Shown one piece after another: positions 34,525 to 43,962 of a stretch of 64,000 nt of DNA; position 1 is the stretch's first letter; each line of letters opens with the position of its first letter. The notes beneath the pieces are model-generated. The model was not told the origin of the DNA. It searched no databases and saw only the letters and a list, made by a program, of their open reading frames with translations. A program made the translations under genes and the position numbers. Source of the DNA: Enterococcus devriesei (GTDB lineage Bacteria > Bacillota > Bacilli > Lactobacillales > Enterococcaceae); NCBI RefSeq assembly GCF_001885905.1, contig NZ_JXKM01000004.1:186001-250000 (forward strand), given 5' to 3'.

Positions 34525-34561
34525 AAAAAATAAGAGGCGTTTGATCGCACCTCTTATTTTA
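34525..34561 (-). terminator. Hairpin between WxL gene and its partner
   Basis: AAAAAATAAGAGG pairs with CCTCTTATTTT; a T-run follows on the minus strand. It may reduce expression of the downstream DUF916 gene. Confidence 0.8.
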
Positions 34562-34565
34562 TTGA

Positions 34566-35300
34566 TTAATTTTTAGGTGTATCTGCTAACACCCAAGTAA
34601 AAGTAGTTTCGTATTTCTTCGCGTATTTTGTGGTCGTACCCGGAACAGATAATTCAATACTCTTTTCGGCCGTTGCTTGGTCATTTCCCCAAGTCAACAG
34701 ATGGGTCCCGGCTCCTTGTCCCTCTGACGCCATCATCACATCCGTCAACTCATCCGTTGGCATGACTGTGATCATCGCTACACCAGTTGGTTTTGCAGAT
34801 TCAGAAGCAGAGATTATTGTCCCGTTTTTGAAAGTGATTTGGGCACCTGTTAATTCCTCGTTGTCCATGGTTTTAAACTGACTATTTTGTTTAACTTGTA
34901 ACTGCCAGCCTGCTTCGGTTCCGCGATTATCAGTTACTTGGACATAGTTGGGACCAGTCTTTGATTGTCCGCTTCCATCGAGATACGTCTGTGCTTTCGC
35001 ATAGTAAACCTGCTTTGATGAAGTGATTTTCTGTTTTCCAAAATCCAAACTAGAAGCATAGTCAAGCGACAAGGGGCCTGCGGTTCCTTCCTCAGGACCA
35101 TTAGGATCAGTGGGATCAATTGGAGTGATCGGTTTCGTAGGATCGGTAGGATCGACCGGTTTTGTTTCCTCTTCGGAAGGCTCGAAAGTAATCATTCCGT
35201 TTGTGGTGTACTCCGCATCAGACAAGGCCATAGCGCTAAGCGGGGCTCCTAAAGTTCCAACAAAAACCACTACAGACAACAACAAATTCATTTTTTTCAT
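34566..35300 (-). CDS. WxL-domain surface protein
   Basis: 244 residues. Signal peptide (cut near ALA/MALSD, residue 26), then a Pro/Thr/Asp-rich linker KPVDPTDPTKPITPIDPTD (about 46-68), then the WxL domain with GWQLQV near 131-136 and the second motif TWVL near 236-239. WxL domains bind peptidoglycan non-covalently. The following gene encodes the DUF916/DUF3324 partner. Ribosome site GGAGGAACAG. No LPxTG protein gene accompanies the pair. Confidence 0.92.
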   Translation of the reverse strand: MKKMNLLLSVVVFVGTLGAPLSAMALSDAEYTTNGMITFEPSEEETKPVDPTDPTKPITPIDPTDPNGPEEGTAGPLSLDYASSLDFGKQKITSSKQVYYAKAQTYLDGSGQSKTGPNYVQVTDNRGTEAGWQLQVKQNSQFKTMDNEELTGAQITFKNGTIISASESAKPTGVAMITVMPTDELTDVMMASEGQGAGTHLLTWGNDQATAEKSIELSVPGTTTKYAKKYETTFTWVLADTPKN

Positions 35301-35708
35301 GTACTGTTCCTCCTGTTTCTATTTATTAAACATATTCGCTCTATCTCACGTTCATTTTGTGAGCAAATACTTTTAAACTTAGCTATTAAAAAACGCAGTT
35401 AAGCTGGTCAAAAAGAATGTTTAGCCATTCTAAGCGTCGAACACTTACCAAAGATCGCGTTCTATTACGAATGACTCCCGACATAAAAAAATACCCTTTT
35501 TTTAAAGAAAATCTTTTATTTGTCTATTTAAATTTCAAGCTTTTATAAAAATAGCGTTTTGATATTTAAAAAAAGGAATCTTATTTATTTTTTCGTCTTT
35601 TTACAACTAACTTTTTATTACTTATTAGGAAATTATTTGTATTTACTGACAATAAGTTTTATTATATTAAGAGCGATGATTTAATAACGTTGATAGGAGG
35701 TTTTCTGA
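35301..35708. other. AT-rich divergent promoter region
   Basis: Between the WxL gene and an Mga-type gene. No reading frame; strongly AT-rich. A plausible -10 for the Mga-type gene is TATTAT or TATATT near 35660. Such AT-rich stretches suit Mga-type binding but no site is proposed. Confidence 0.4.
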
Positions 35709-37178
35709 ATGTTGGGAATGGATAAGAATACGCTGTTAAAATTACAAATAATTGAGATCCTAGACTGCTTGCAAACACCCATTACTTTAAAGGAGTTGCA
35801 AATGAAGATTGGACACTCCAGTCTCGGAACAATTCGAATGAATTGCAAAGAGCTGCAAGGGATTATTTATAATCTTTATTTTGAAGACGGCTATTCCTTG
35901 AATCTCCGGATGAACAACGGGCGCGGCATTCAGTTAGAGCGTTCTTCTACTAACCTTCAATCCTTGATCACGTATTTATATAAAAGTGATTTGGCCTTTG
36001 TGATTTTACAAAAGGTCTTAGCAGAGCGAAAGCTTTCTGCGATCCAATTTTGTATGGATCAAACTATTAGTGAGTCGACATTACGGCGTAAAATAAAAGA
36101 AATTAACCAAGAGCTTGCTCACTATCACTTATATATTTCTTGCTCTGCCCAAATTAGTTTAAAAGGACGAGAAATCGATATTCGCCGCTTTTACTATATT
36201 TTTTCTCGCGGTCTGCATCACCAGTTTCAACAGATCGAACCGGTCAAAGATAGTGAGAAATATCTGCGATTAGCCAAAGAGATCGCCAATAGTCTGAAAA
36301 TTCTAAACAATCCAACCAATATTGAGATGATCAGTTTTTGGCTTTACATTACGCAACAATCCTTAAGTAAAAAAGCCGAACTGTCATTCAATGATGCTGA
36401 AAAGAGCTGGTTTAAACCCTATCGGTTCCCGAAAAAACCAGCCTATTTAAAATTTTTCAGTCTCAATGAGTGGAAATTCTTTCTCTATGCTTTGTACTGC
36501 TCGCACTTAAATCATTTTGAATTGGAACCAAAAGATCCGGAACAAAAATTCTATGTGGATTATCCTGCGAAGCAATGGATGACACTTTTTCAACAGTATT
36601 TCCGCCCCCTCAATTCAGAGGAACAGAGATTTGTCACCAGAAAACTGAAACAACTTTACGTTTCCTATCAGTTTTTTAAGTTAGACGATCACTTCTTAGA
36701 TGGGGTGAGTGAAAAAGTCGATCTGAAAGCAACTAGAAACCAGTATCCTTATTATTACCGCCGTTTTCATGCTTTCTGGGAGGCATTTGTCAAAGCAGTA
36801 CCAGAATACGATCGCCGGCAGTTGCGTCTCTACTCTTTGTTGACTTGTGTGGCTCTTTTCCCATTAGAAAATTGCCTTCCACGCATTTCGGTCTATGCTT
36901 TTTCTGAGCTAAGTGAACTATTTAGCACCTTTATTCAAGAAAAGATCGATTTGCATTTTAAAAATCGCTATCTTTTGACTTTTGTGGAAGAACCTTCGCA
37001 GGCTCAATTAATTATTGGCACCTCTCCTTCGTTCAAAGCTTTTTTATCTGAGAATCAAGAATCTGCGATCATTCGTTCAAAAATATCAGAGACTGATTAT
37101 TTAGAGATCGAAGCCGTTTTGGAGCGAATAGTCAAAAAAGACTTGGAATTACCACCAGAAAAATCAAATTTGAGTTGA
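35709..37178 (+). CDS. Mga-family transcriptional regulator (second copy)
   Basis: 489 residues from ATG with ATAGGAGG upstream. N-terminal HTH_Mga region KLQIIEILDCLQTPITLKELQMKIGHSSLGTIRMNCKEL, central helix-turn-helix ISESTLRRKIKEINQELAHYHLYISCSAQISLKGREIDIRRFYYIF, and a long helical C-terminal half without a clear EIIB domain. It is divergent from the WxL gene, so control of the WxL pair is a reasonable guess. It shares domain order but little direct sequence with the copy at 27794-29299. Confidence 0.85.
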   Translation: MLGMDKNTLLKLQIIEILDCLQTPITLKELQMKIGHSSLGTIRMNCKELQGIIYNLYFEDGYSLNLRMNNGRGIQLERSSTNLQSLITYLYKSDLAFVILQKVLAERKLSAIQFCMDQTISESTLRRKIKEINQELAHYHLYISCSAQISLKGREIDIRRFYYIFSRGLHHQFQQIEPVKDSEKYLRLAKEIANSLKILNNPTNIEMISFWLYITQQSLSKKAELSFNDAEKSWFKPYRFPKKPAYLKFFSLNEWKFFLYALYCSHLNHFELEPKDPEQKFYVDYPAKQWMTLFQQYFRPLNSEEQRFVTRKLKQLYVSYQFFKLDDHFLDGVSEKVDLKATRNQYPYYYRRFHAFWEAFVKAVPEYDRRQLRLYSLLTCVALFPLENCLPRISVYAFSELSELFSTFIQEKIDLHFKNRYLLTFVEEPSQAQLIIGTSPSFKAFLSENQESAIIRSKISETDYLEIEAVLERIVKKDLELPPEKSNLS

Positions 37179-37234
37179 GAATTTGATTAAAAAAAGGTAT
37201 TGTTGTATTTATCACAAACAACAAGGAGGCTGCT

Positions 37235-37771
37235 ATGGTATACGTTAGCGAAATGCACACTAGCGCACCCAGCGAATTTGGTTCCGACCTGGAAAAGAAA
37301 ACTTACGAAACATTGGTTCAATTGAAGATTCCTTTCCATCAGGTAGCCACTGGGGAAGCGCTGACAATGGAAGATTGCATTGATATCGACAATCGTTTAG
37401 GCATTGAAGTCGTCAAAACTATCTTTTTATGCAATCAGAAAAAGACCAAGTTTTATCTTTACATCACTCCGGCGGATTTTAAGTTTGTTACAAAAGAATT
37501 TGGTAAAAAATTGGAAATCCCTCGTGTCTCTTTTGCCTCTGCTGATTTATTGAAGGAACGTTTAGGCGTTATCCCTGGAGCAGCAACGATTTTTGGTTTA
37601 TTGCTAGACTCAGATCACGAGATTCAGTTAGTTTTTGACCAATCGGTTGCTGAGCGGGAATGGTATGGCTGCAGCTCAGGGTCCGTAACCAATTACATGA
37701 AGCTGAAAACGAAAGATTTATTTGAAAAATTCTTACCTTATACCGGTCATGAAGCTATTTTTATCGATTAA
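37235..37771 (+). CDS. YbaK/PrdX-type aminoacyl-tRNA deacylase
   Basis: 178 residues, ATG with ACAAGGAGG upstream. The YbaK fold is shown by KTYETLVQLKIPFHQVATGEALTMEDCIDIDNRLGIEVVKTIFLCNQKKTKFYLYITPADFKFVTKEFGKKL and GVIPGAATIFGLLLDSDHEIQLVFDQSV. It matches the stand-alone prolyl-tRNA editing group (PrdX/ProXp), which hydrolyses Ala- or Cys-tRNA-Pro. It is monocistronic with a terminator right after the stop. Confidence 0.88.
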   Translation: MVYVSEMHTSAPSEFGSDLEKKTYETLVQLKIPFHQVATGEALTMEDCIDIDNRLGIEVVKTIFLCNQKKTKFYLYITPADFKFVTKEFGKKLEIPRVSFASADLLKERLGVIPGAATIFGLLLDSDHEIQLVFDQSVAEREWYGCSSGSVTNYMKLKTKDLFEKFLPYTGHEAIFID

Positions 37772-37809
37772 AAAAAAGTGTTAGGAGACCCCTCTCCCAA
37801 CACTTTTTT
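37771..37809 (+). terminator. Terminator after the deacylase gene
   Basis: AAAAAAGTGTT-GGAGA pairs with TCTCC-AACACTTTTTT. The word AAAAAGTGTTAGG here is exactly inverted at 37883-37895 just after the next convergent gene. Confidence 0.85.
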
Positions 37810-37897
37810 AAATGGACGATCTTGCTATTAAAACAGATCAAAAACGGTTGTTTCTATTTTTTAAACACTTTTAACCCCTTAACCTAACACTTTTTAA

Positions 37898-39808
37898 TTA
37901 TCTGACTGAAACACAGCCGATTTCTTTGATTGGTCCCGTAATTTCTTTGCCGCAATCAAATCCAACAGCTTGAATCGCAAAGTAATGAGTTCCTCTTGAT
38001 AAGCACACCTCACTCAACCCTGAGTCAAGATAATACCCTCTTCCAAAAGAACCGTTCATATATTTCGCATAACGAACGTCAATGGTCTTGTAAGCGGAAC
38101 CGTAGCCGCAACCGCTAGTTCTGCGATAAACACGTACTTTTGTATAATCCAATGAATTTGGGTTTTGGGTACCTAAGAAAATCTGTGCTCCGTAGTAACG
38201 TGTTGGAATGCAGCCACACATTAATTTATTTTTGATGCAGCCTCTCAATCCATTACCAATTTCTTTTTTCTTCAACGTCGTAGCACAACTTGAGCCCCAC
38301 TGTGGGCTGACCCAGTTGCTCCATTGACCATAATTCGCTTTCACCCAATAGAAGTAGGTCGTACATTGGTCTAAGCAATCGTCTAAGTAAGTCATTTCAG
38401 AACCATCTTGCTTACCATTAACTCTAATGGCAGTTGCCTGATTGATATTATTTGTCTTACTACGATACAGTGTATAGCTAGTCGCAAAACGTGTTGAGCC
38501 GTTGTCGCTCTTCGTATTTGTCCAAGTAACTTTGATCGCTTTGTCAGAAACCGCCTTTGCTTTGATATTTGGATTCAAGGTAGTTCCGCAAACCGTGAAT
38601 TTACCGACATTTGAACTGCTAACGGTCTCAATCGTATATGGACAAACTTTCGGACGTTTCACCATAACCTTGTAGCAGTAAGTAGTATTATGATTTAATT
38701 TGATGTCATTGTAGGTTGTCTTTCCAGTAACTGTCGCGATTTCTCTAAAATTGCCGGAATTGTAATCATTACATTTGTTGGTTGCCCGGAAGATCTTGTA
38801 CTCAGCATTGCTGCCTTTTGATTCCCAGCTAAGTTTTAACCAATGATGTTGTGTTTCTGTCACACAAACATTTTTAACAGCATCCCATTTTTCTTTATAA
38901 TTGTTATGGTTACACTCTTTGCCGCTATGGTTTTTATCGCAATCGTCATGATGTTTCCAATTGTTGTTACAGTTTTTATCGTTATGTTTTTCGTCACAAT
39001 TTGGTTTGTGATGCCAGTTGTTGCTGTTACAGTTGTTGCCATTATGATTTTTGTCACAGTCGGGATCGTGTTTACAATTGTTGTTATTGCAATTGTTGCC
39101 ACTATGATTTTTATCGCAGTCAGGCTCATGTTTGCAATTATTTTTGTTGCAATTCTTGCCACTATGTTTTTTATCACAATCGTCGTCGTGTTTCCAGTTG
39201 TTAGTGTTACATTTCCGACCGTTGCTGTGGTTTTTATCGCAATCCTTGTCATGCTTTCCAGCATTATTGTTACATGTCCGACCACTGTGTTTGCCATCGC
39301 ATCCTGTTTTATGCTTTGATGAACCATAAGTGTCGGCCTCGACATCCGTTTGCGGTGCATCTACTGCTTCGTCAATTTTGGTTTCCGTCGATTGCGTAGT
39401 TACATCTTGATTGGCTACTGGCGCAGTCGCTGTTTGCTCTTTCCCCTCCACTACAGCTGAGACTTTGTAGTAGTAAAGATAATCGGCCTTCAATGTCCCT
39501 TCAACTTCCAACTTCATAAAATCATCAACAGTGAAGGTCTTATTGCCGGCTAGTGTTTGAATTCGTTCAAACTGACCCGTTTGCGTCTCTGCCCGGTAAA
39601 CATTGTAGCTTTCGGCCCCTTCAACCTTATCAAATTCGATCGTCGTCCAATTTTGGTCCTTATTATATTTAGCTGCTACATTTGCTGGCGTGTCACTATC
39701 TGCCGCAAATACTTCGGCCGGTATCCCTAAAGAAGTGACCGTCATACACAGCATCATTACCAACGAAAACACACTCCATAGTTTTTTAGTGAATGTTTTA
39801 CCCTTCAT
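37898..39808 (-). CDS. Secreted protein with FN3-like domains and Cys/His/Asn/Asp-rich repeats
   Basis: 636 residues. Signal peptide 1-35 (cut after PAEVFA). An FN3-like domain (about 50-130) is followed by a linker. Residues 166-305 hold about seven repeats of 18-20 residues, consensus H-D-x-D-C-D-K-N-H-S-G-x-N-C-N-x-N-N-x-K, with 16 cysteines. Three FN3-like segments (about 315-410, 415-510, 535-636) follow, also with many Cys. No LPxTG, WxL or GW anchor is seen. The repeats look suited to metal binding or disulfide formation, both rare in exported proteins of this group. It has a structured leader. Function unknown. Confidence 0.85.
   Translation of the reverse strand: MKGKTFTKKLWSVFSLVMMLCMTVTSLGIPAEVFAADSDTPANVAAKYNKDQNWTTIEFDKVEGAESYNVYRAETQTGQFERIQTLAGNKTFTVDDFMKLEVEGTLKADYLYYYKVSAVVEGKEQTATAPVANQDVTTQSTETKIDEAVDAPQTDVEADTYGSSKHKTGCDGKHSGRTCNNNAGKHDKDCDKNHSNGRKCNTNNWKHDDDCDKKHSGKNCNKNNCKHEPDCDKNHSGNNCNNNNCKHDPDCDKNHNGNNCNSNNWHHKPNCDEKHNDKNCNNNWKHHDDCDKNHSGKECNHNNYKEKWDAVKNVCVTETQHHWLKLSWESKGSNAEYKIFRATNKCNDYNSGNFREIATVTGKTTYNDIKLNHNTTYCYKVMVKRPKVCPYTIETVSSSNVGKFTVCGTTLNPNIKAKAVSDKAIKVTWTNTKSDNGSTRFATSYTLYRSKTNNINQATAIRVNGKQDGSEMTYLDDCLDQCTTYFYWVKANYGQWSNWVSPQWGSSCATTLKKKEIGNGLRGCIKNKLMCGCIPTRYYGAQIFLGTQNPNSLDYTKVRVYRRTSGCGYGSAYKTIDVRYAKYMNGSFGRGYYLDSGLSEVCLSRGTHYFAIQAVGFDCGKEITGPIKEIGCVSVR
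38894..39313 (-). repeat. In-gene repeat coding for Cys/His-rich units
   Basis: About seven units of 54-60 bases encoding residues 166-305 of the secreted protein. The units differ in length by one or two codons and in wobble positions, so the repeat is not recent. AAT, CAT, GAT and TGT codons dominate and open long antisense frames. Confidence 0.8.
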
Positions 39809-39837
39809 TTCTTTCTCCTTTTCTGTTAATGCCTATT

Positions 39838-40046
39838 AATAACCACCACAAATAACCCTTTGCTTGAATATTAACGCTACTGCTGGCAAGATGGGTTACC
39901 AATCCATTGCCTTCTTAATGTAGCTTTTTAGGAAATTGTTTTTGGCCAAAAACAGAATCAGAGTTGCATCTACCACCCCCTCAACAAGAAAATAGTTTAT
40001 TAAACTTGATTAGAAAAACCTCTCTCAGTTCCTTTCAAAAGGAAAT
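39838..40046 (-). ncRNA. Structured 5' leader of the Cys/His-rich protein gene
   Basis: Minus-strand folds: hairpin TTCCTT-TTGA-AAGGAA (40044-40029), palindrome GTTTTTGGCCAAAAAC (39953-39938), and hairpin GGCAA...TTGCC (39911-39885). TAACCC in the last loop region (39898-39893) is complementary to GGGTTA (39858-39853) downstream, so a pseudoknot can form about 30 bases before the ribosome site. Not recognised as a known riboswitch. Confidence 0.45.
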
Positions 40047-40215
40047 TGACCTTTCTAATCCTTCCTGTTGCCTAGAATATAACAATTTTTGTAATAAATA
40101 TCCATAATCCATCAAAACAAATATATATTATTCAGATTATGATAAAAAATTGTTTCAATAAACGCTAAGCTCCGTATATTTAAATTTTTATTTAATAAAT
40201 TGATCGGATAAACAT

Positions 40216-40247
40216 AAAAAGACAGCCCATTAATGGGCTGTCTTTTT
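40216..40247. terminator. Terminator, bidirectional
   Basis: Perfect AAAAAGACAGCCCATTAATGGGCTGTCTTTTT. It ends the minus-strand gene that follows. Confidence 0.9.
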
Positions 40248-40258
40248 GATTGTTTCGA

Positions 40259-41209
40259 TTATTGTTTATGGATTGAAATAATTTTTTGCTGTAAACGGTC
40301 ATAAACTACCGTGAAATTGGTCACGGCTTTTGCCGAGGTCCGCACGCGGAAATAATAATCCGATTGTCCGTCGGTCGGTGTGTTGGTGTGATAAAAACCT
40401 GACAGATACGCATGGGCCAAATCCCCTTGGGTTGCTTTAAATAAGTCAAAGAAGCCTGCTGGTTCGGTCACATTGATGCTCTTTTCTAGTGCTTTGAATT
40501 CTGTCTGATTGCTGTCTAAGCCAGCCTTTTTCATTTGTCGATAAAGCTGTGTATCGGTCCCGCGTCGAACCAGCTCCGACCAAGCTGTCTCGAAATCAGC
40601 CGATTTATCTAAGTACGTATCGGCTTGCGTAATCACAGATTTCGCATCACTGCCATCCTCCGCTGTTAGGCTGGTCAATTCTTTCTCATTAAAAGTCAGA
40701 CTAACCGTATAATCATGTCGCGTTCCGCTAGTATCCGTGAAGCTCCAGAGCTGACGTTGAGTCATCTGGGGCTTTTCTTCTATTAAACGCTGGCCAAAAC
40801 CAATCAAGCTGATACTGACAAAGCCGCTCTCATCCGAACTAACCATCGGATAAATCTTGCGATAAAAATCAAAAAGATTTTTCTTGTCCTGCGATGGACC
40901 ATAAATTTTTTCTAATATATCTGCCATCCCTTGAGAGCTGGAAAAATTTTGGCTATCACTGAAAGCTTGATTCAAATCAGTGATTTTTTGTGTTTGTGTC
41001 GCCAGCAAGGTTTGATCATTCACGTCTTTTAAAGCTAAAGTCGGCAGCTTGGGTAATTCTTCCTTTTTTTCCCCTTTGTCATCACTCGCGAAAACACTGA
41101 ATGGAATCGTAAATTGCGGGAAATTTCCACTTAATACGATTGCAAAAGTTCCAACGAATAGTGCTGCCAGAACGCCCCAGAAGATCAGCCATTTTTTTGC
41201 TGTGTTCAT
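40259..41209 (-). CDS. Membrane-anchored hypothetical protein, divergent from the PBP gene
   Basis: 316 residues: one N-terminal transmembrane helix (7-27) and an extracytoplasmic part of about 285 residues rich in Ser, Thr, Asp and Gln, mixed alpha/beta. No catalytic motif is recognised. It is transcribed away from the class A PBP gene; about 180 bases lie between the starts, so both promoters are within that span. The layout suggests a cell-wall role, but this is only context. Ribosome site GAGGTGACC. Confidence 0.65.
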   Translation of the reverse strand: MNTAKKWLIFWGVLAALFVGTFAIVLSGNFPQFTIPFSVFASDDKGEKKEELPKLPTLALKDVNDQTLLATQTQKITDLNQAFSDSQNFSSSQGMADILEKIYGPSQDKKNLFDFYRKIYPMVSSDESGFVSISLIGFGQRLIEEKPQMTQRQLWSFTDTSGTRHDYTVSLTFNEKELTSLTAEDGSDAKSVITQADTYLDKSADFETAWSELVRRGTDTQLYRQMKKAGLDSNQTEFKALEKSINVTEPAGFFDLFKATQGDLAHAYLSGFYHTNTPTDGQSDYYFRVRTSAKAVTNFTVVYDRLQQKIISIHKQ

Positions 41210-41390
41210 AGGTCACCTCATCTCCACTTTATTGTGGCGACAAATGCTGCGAGCGTCAAGCTTTTCTATCGAAAATCCAATAAATTTTAGTAATTAATCT
41301 AAATTTTTCTTGAAAGATATGAATTTAATAGTCATTGCAGTCATTTTCTATTACACTAAAAGAAATGATTTTTATAGGATAGGCAGGATT

Positions 41391-43955
41391 ATGGCAAAAA
41401 GAAAAGACATCCAACAGAAAAAACAACATGAAGCAATTGACAATAAAAAATCGCGGGGTAAAAAACGAGGCAAGTTGACAAAAGCAACCAAAATTTCTCT
41501 CAGCGTTTTGGCGGTAATGCTTTTAGTCATCATCGCTGGTACGGTCTTCTTCTTTCAGCGTTATGGAAAAGAAGTCACGGCGGCGATTGACGCCGGTGAG
41601 GAGCATGCGGCAAAAATTCAAGAAAGTGACTTTAAGCAGCATTATCCCACCACAATTTTAGATGTGAATGGTCAAGTTATTAAGGAATTAAAAACTCAAG
41701 AACGTGATTATATGACCTATAAAAAAATGGACCCTTTAGTATCTGAGGCCTTAGTTGCGATTGAGGATCGGCGTTTTTATGAACATCATGGTGTGGATAC
41801 CCAAGGTTTATTGACAGTAGCGGTGAATGCGGCGACTGGTCGAGGCATTCGTGGTGCCTCAACGATTACCCAGCAGCTAGTCAAAAATATTTATTTGACG
41901 CCGGAAGTCTCCATTTCTCGGAAAATCGAAGAAATGGTCATGGCACAGGCCTTAGAAAAACGTTTTTCAAAGCATCAGATCTTGGAATATTATTTAAACA
42001 ATGTCTACTTCGGTCACGGTGCATACGGGATCAACGCAGCGGCCAAAGTTTACTTTGGCAAGTCCATCAACGATACGACTTTATTAGAAAAAGCCACGCT
42101 CGTTGGGATCACCAACAACCCCGGCATCTTTGACCCCACAGATAATAAAAAAAATGCGTTGAAGCGGGCCAAATTGATTTTAAAACAAATGTCGACGCAA
42201 GGTTATATTACAAAGGAACAATATGATCAAGCGGTAAAGGACGATTTCACGGCTAAGGTCCATCAAAATGCCTTGAACAATCAATTAGACAACAATGAAG
42301 TGGCTCTAGCCGTCGATTCTGCGGCCAAAGTGCTGATGGGCCAACAGGACTTCCGTTTCCAATATCAGTTTGATTCTAAAGAAGAAGAAGATCGGTACAA
42401 CGAAGAATACAAAACGGCTTATAACAAAGTTTATCAGCGGATCCTTTCTGGTGGCTATCAAATCACCACAAATATTAATCCCAGTCTTCACGATCAGCTG
42501 CAAGGAATCGTCAGCAACGTCATGAACACCTGGCAAGATCGGGGCGACAATAATTTCTATACGAAGCAAGCTGCGATGACGGTGATCGACAATCAAACCG
42601 GCGATGTGGTCGCTAGTATCGGTGGTCGGGGCGAAGAAGGCAATCATTACAATCGGGCCTTTTTATCCTTCCGTCAACCGGGATCAGCGATCAAGCCCCT
42701 CGTTTCCTATGCGCCGGCTTATGAGCGCGGGTTATTGGAGACTTCTACGATCTCTGATGATCGTCCCAACAATACGTATCCAAATAATGTCTACAACGCT
42801 TCAAAAGGAACGCTGTCCTTGCGCAACGCTTTGGCGATTTCCTCCAATGTCGTCGCCTATAAACTAGCTTCGGAAAATCGGGACGAGCTGAAGGAACCGA
42901 TCTACCAACCTTTAGCGCAAATGCAATTTACTGGACTGGACGTCACCGATGACAATCCCATCATTGCTGTCGGTGGGATGACCTATGGCGCAACGACGCA
43001 AGAAATGGCCAGCGGTATCGCGACTTTAGTCAATCAAGGAAATTACCGTACGCCTTTGAATGTCCAAACAATTAAACGCAAAGACAATGGGCAAGAGATT
43101 TTCAATCAAAATGATTTGGCACAGCAAAAAGTGTATAGCGATGATGCCGCCTACTTAACCATTGATACCATGAAGGCGGTCCATCAAGATCCCGGTGGTA
43201 CCGCTGCTGGACTAACTCTTGACCACAATAAATATTGGGCGGTCAAAACCGGAACCACCGATGAGGCCAAAGATCTATGGACGGTCGGCGCGACGCCTTA
43301 CTATACGGTTGCAGTTTGGATCGGCGATGATACACCGCAACCGCAAGACAACGCGATCGTCGGCCAAGCGACGAAGGACATTTTTAAACAAACGATGGAC
43401 TTGTTAAATAATGGCAAAGAGGATAAGGATTTCCAAATGCCTTCTTCCGTTCAAAATGTCAACGGTCAGCTAATCACTCGCTCCAGTCAAACAAAAGAAG
43501 TCTTAGCGGCACGGAAAAACGCGTTGCAAGCAGCTACGACAGATATAGACACGCTAGCTAAACAAAAAGCGAATGAACTGACCACGGCAAAATTAGATAC
43601 GCCAATGGTTTCTGAGGCCTCTACGTTTAGCAATCAATTAATCTCTGACCGAATCGATACCTTGAGCCGTTTCGAGATTATCGTTACGGATACCCAAGAT
43701 AATTGGCAGACCTTCGATCAGTACGCCCAGCAAGTACTTGCCTTGATTCAGCAAGTCGAACCTTCTGGTGGCAGCTTGTCTGATCAGTACAATAATGTTT
43801 ATCGCAACAAAGAAGCCGAATACACTCACGCCAAGGCCGAGCAAAATTCCGCCTTGGATCACGTTAGCAATCAAATTCAAGATGCGAAAGATCAAAGTAA
43901 GGATTTAGACAAACAAATTGAAGCGTTGAAGAAACAATTAGAGGAAGCAGATTAA
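41391..43955 (+). CDS. Class A penicillin-binding protein (bifunctional)
   Basis: 854 residues from ATG 41391 (AGGCAGGA upstream; earlier in-frame ATG at 41310 lacks a site). Basic cytoplasmic tail, transmembrane helix (about 35-57), GT51 glycosyltransferase with EDRRFYEHHG (catalytic Glu125) and GASTITQQLVKN, then a transpeptidase with SAIK (Ser432), SSN (484-486) and KTGT (619-622). After residue 690 an unusual extension of about 160 residues is helical and coiled-coil-like, without PASTA or FN3 repeats. It polymerises and cross-links peptidoglycan. Beta-lactam affinity cannot be judged. Confidence 0.93.
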   Translation: MAKRKDIQQKKQHEAIDNKKSRGKKRGKLTKATKISLSVLAVMLLVIIAGTVFFFQRYGKEVTAAIDAGEEHAAKIQESDFKQHYPTTILDVNGQVIKELKTQERDYMTYKKMDPLVSEALVAIEDRRFYEHHGVDTQGLLTVAVNAATGRGIRGASTITQQLVKNIYLTPEVSISRKIEEMVMAQALEKRFSKHQILEYYLNNVYFGHGAYGINAAAKVYFGKSINDTTLLEKATLVGITNNPGIFDPTDNKKNALKRAKLILKQMSTQGYITKEQYDQAVKDDFTAKVHQNALNNQLDNNEVALAVDSAAKVLMGQQDFRFQYQFDSKEEEDRYNEEYKTAYNKVYQRILSGGYQITTNINPSLHDQLQGIVSNVMNTWQDRGDNNFYTKQAAMTVIDNQTGDVVASIGGRGEEGNHYNRAFLSFRQPGSAIKPLVSYAPAYERGLLETSTISDDRPNNTYPNNVYNASKGTLSLRNALAISSNVVAYKLASENRDELKEPIYQPLAQMQFTGLDVTDDNPIIAVGGMTYGATTQEMASGIATLVNQGNYRTPLNVQTIKRKDNGQEIFNQNDLAQQKVYSDDAAYLTIDTMKAVHQDPGGTAAGLTLDHNKYWAVKTGTTDEAKDLWTVGATPYYTVAVWIGDDTPQPQDNAIVGQATKDIFKQTMDLLNNGKEDKDFQMPSSVQNVNGQLITRSSQTKEVLAARKNALQAATTDIDTLAKQKANELTTAKLDTPMVSEASTFSNQLISDRIDTLSRFEIIVTDTQDNWQTFDQYAQQVLALIQQVEPSGGSLSDQYNNVYRNKEAEYTHAKAEQNSALDHVSNQIQDAKDQSKDLDKQIEALKKQLEEAD

Positions 43956-43962
43956 GAGAAAG

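Noticed and set aside
38843-39319. Long plus-strand frame of hydrophobic residues over the Cys/His repeats
   Set aside because: It is the antisense of AAT, CAT and GAT codons, which read as Ile, Met and Val; no ribosome site and no family. A minus-strand frame (38860-39360) is likewise a shadow.
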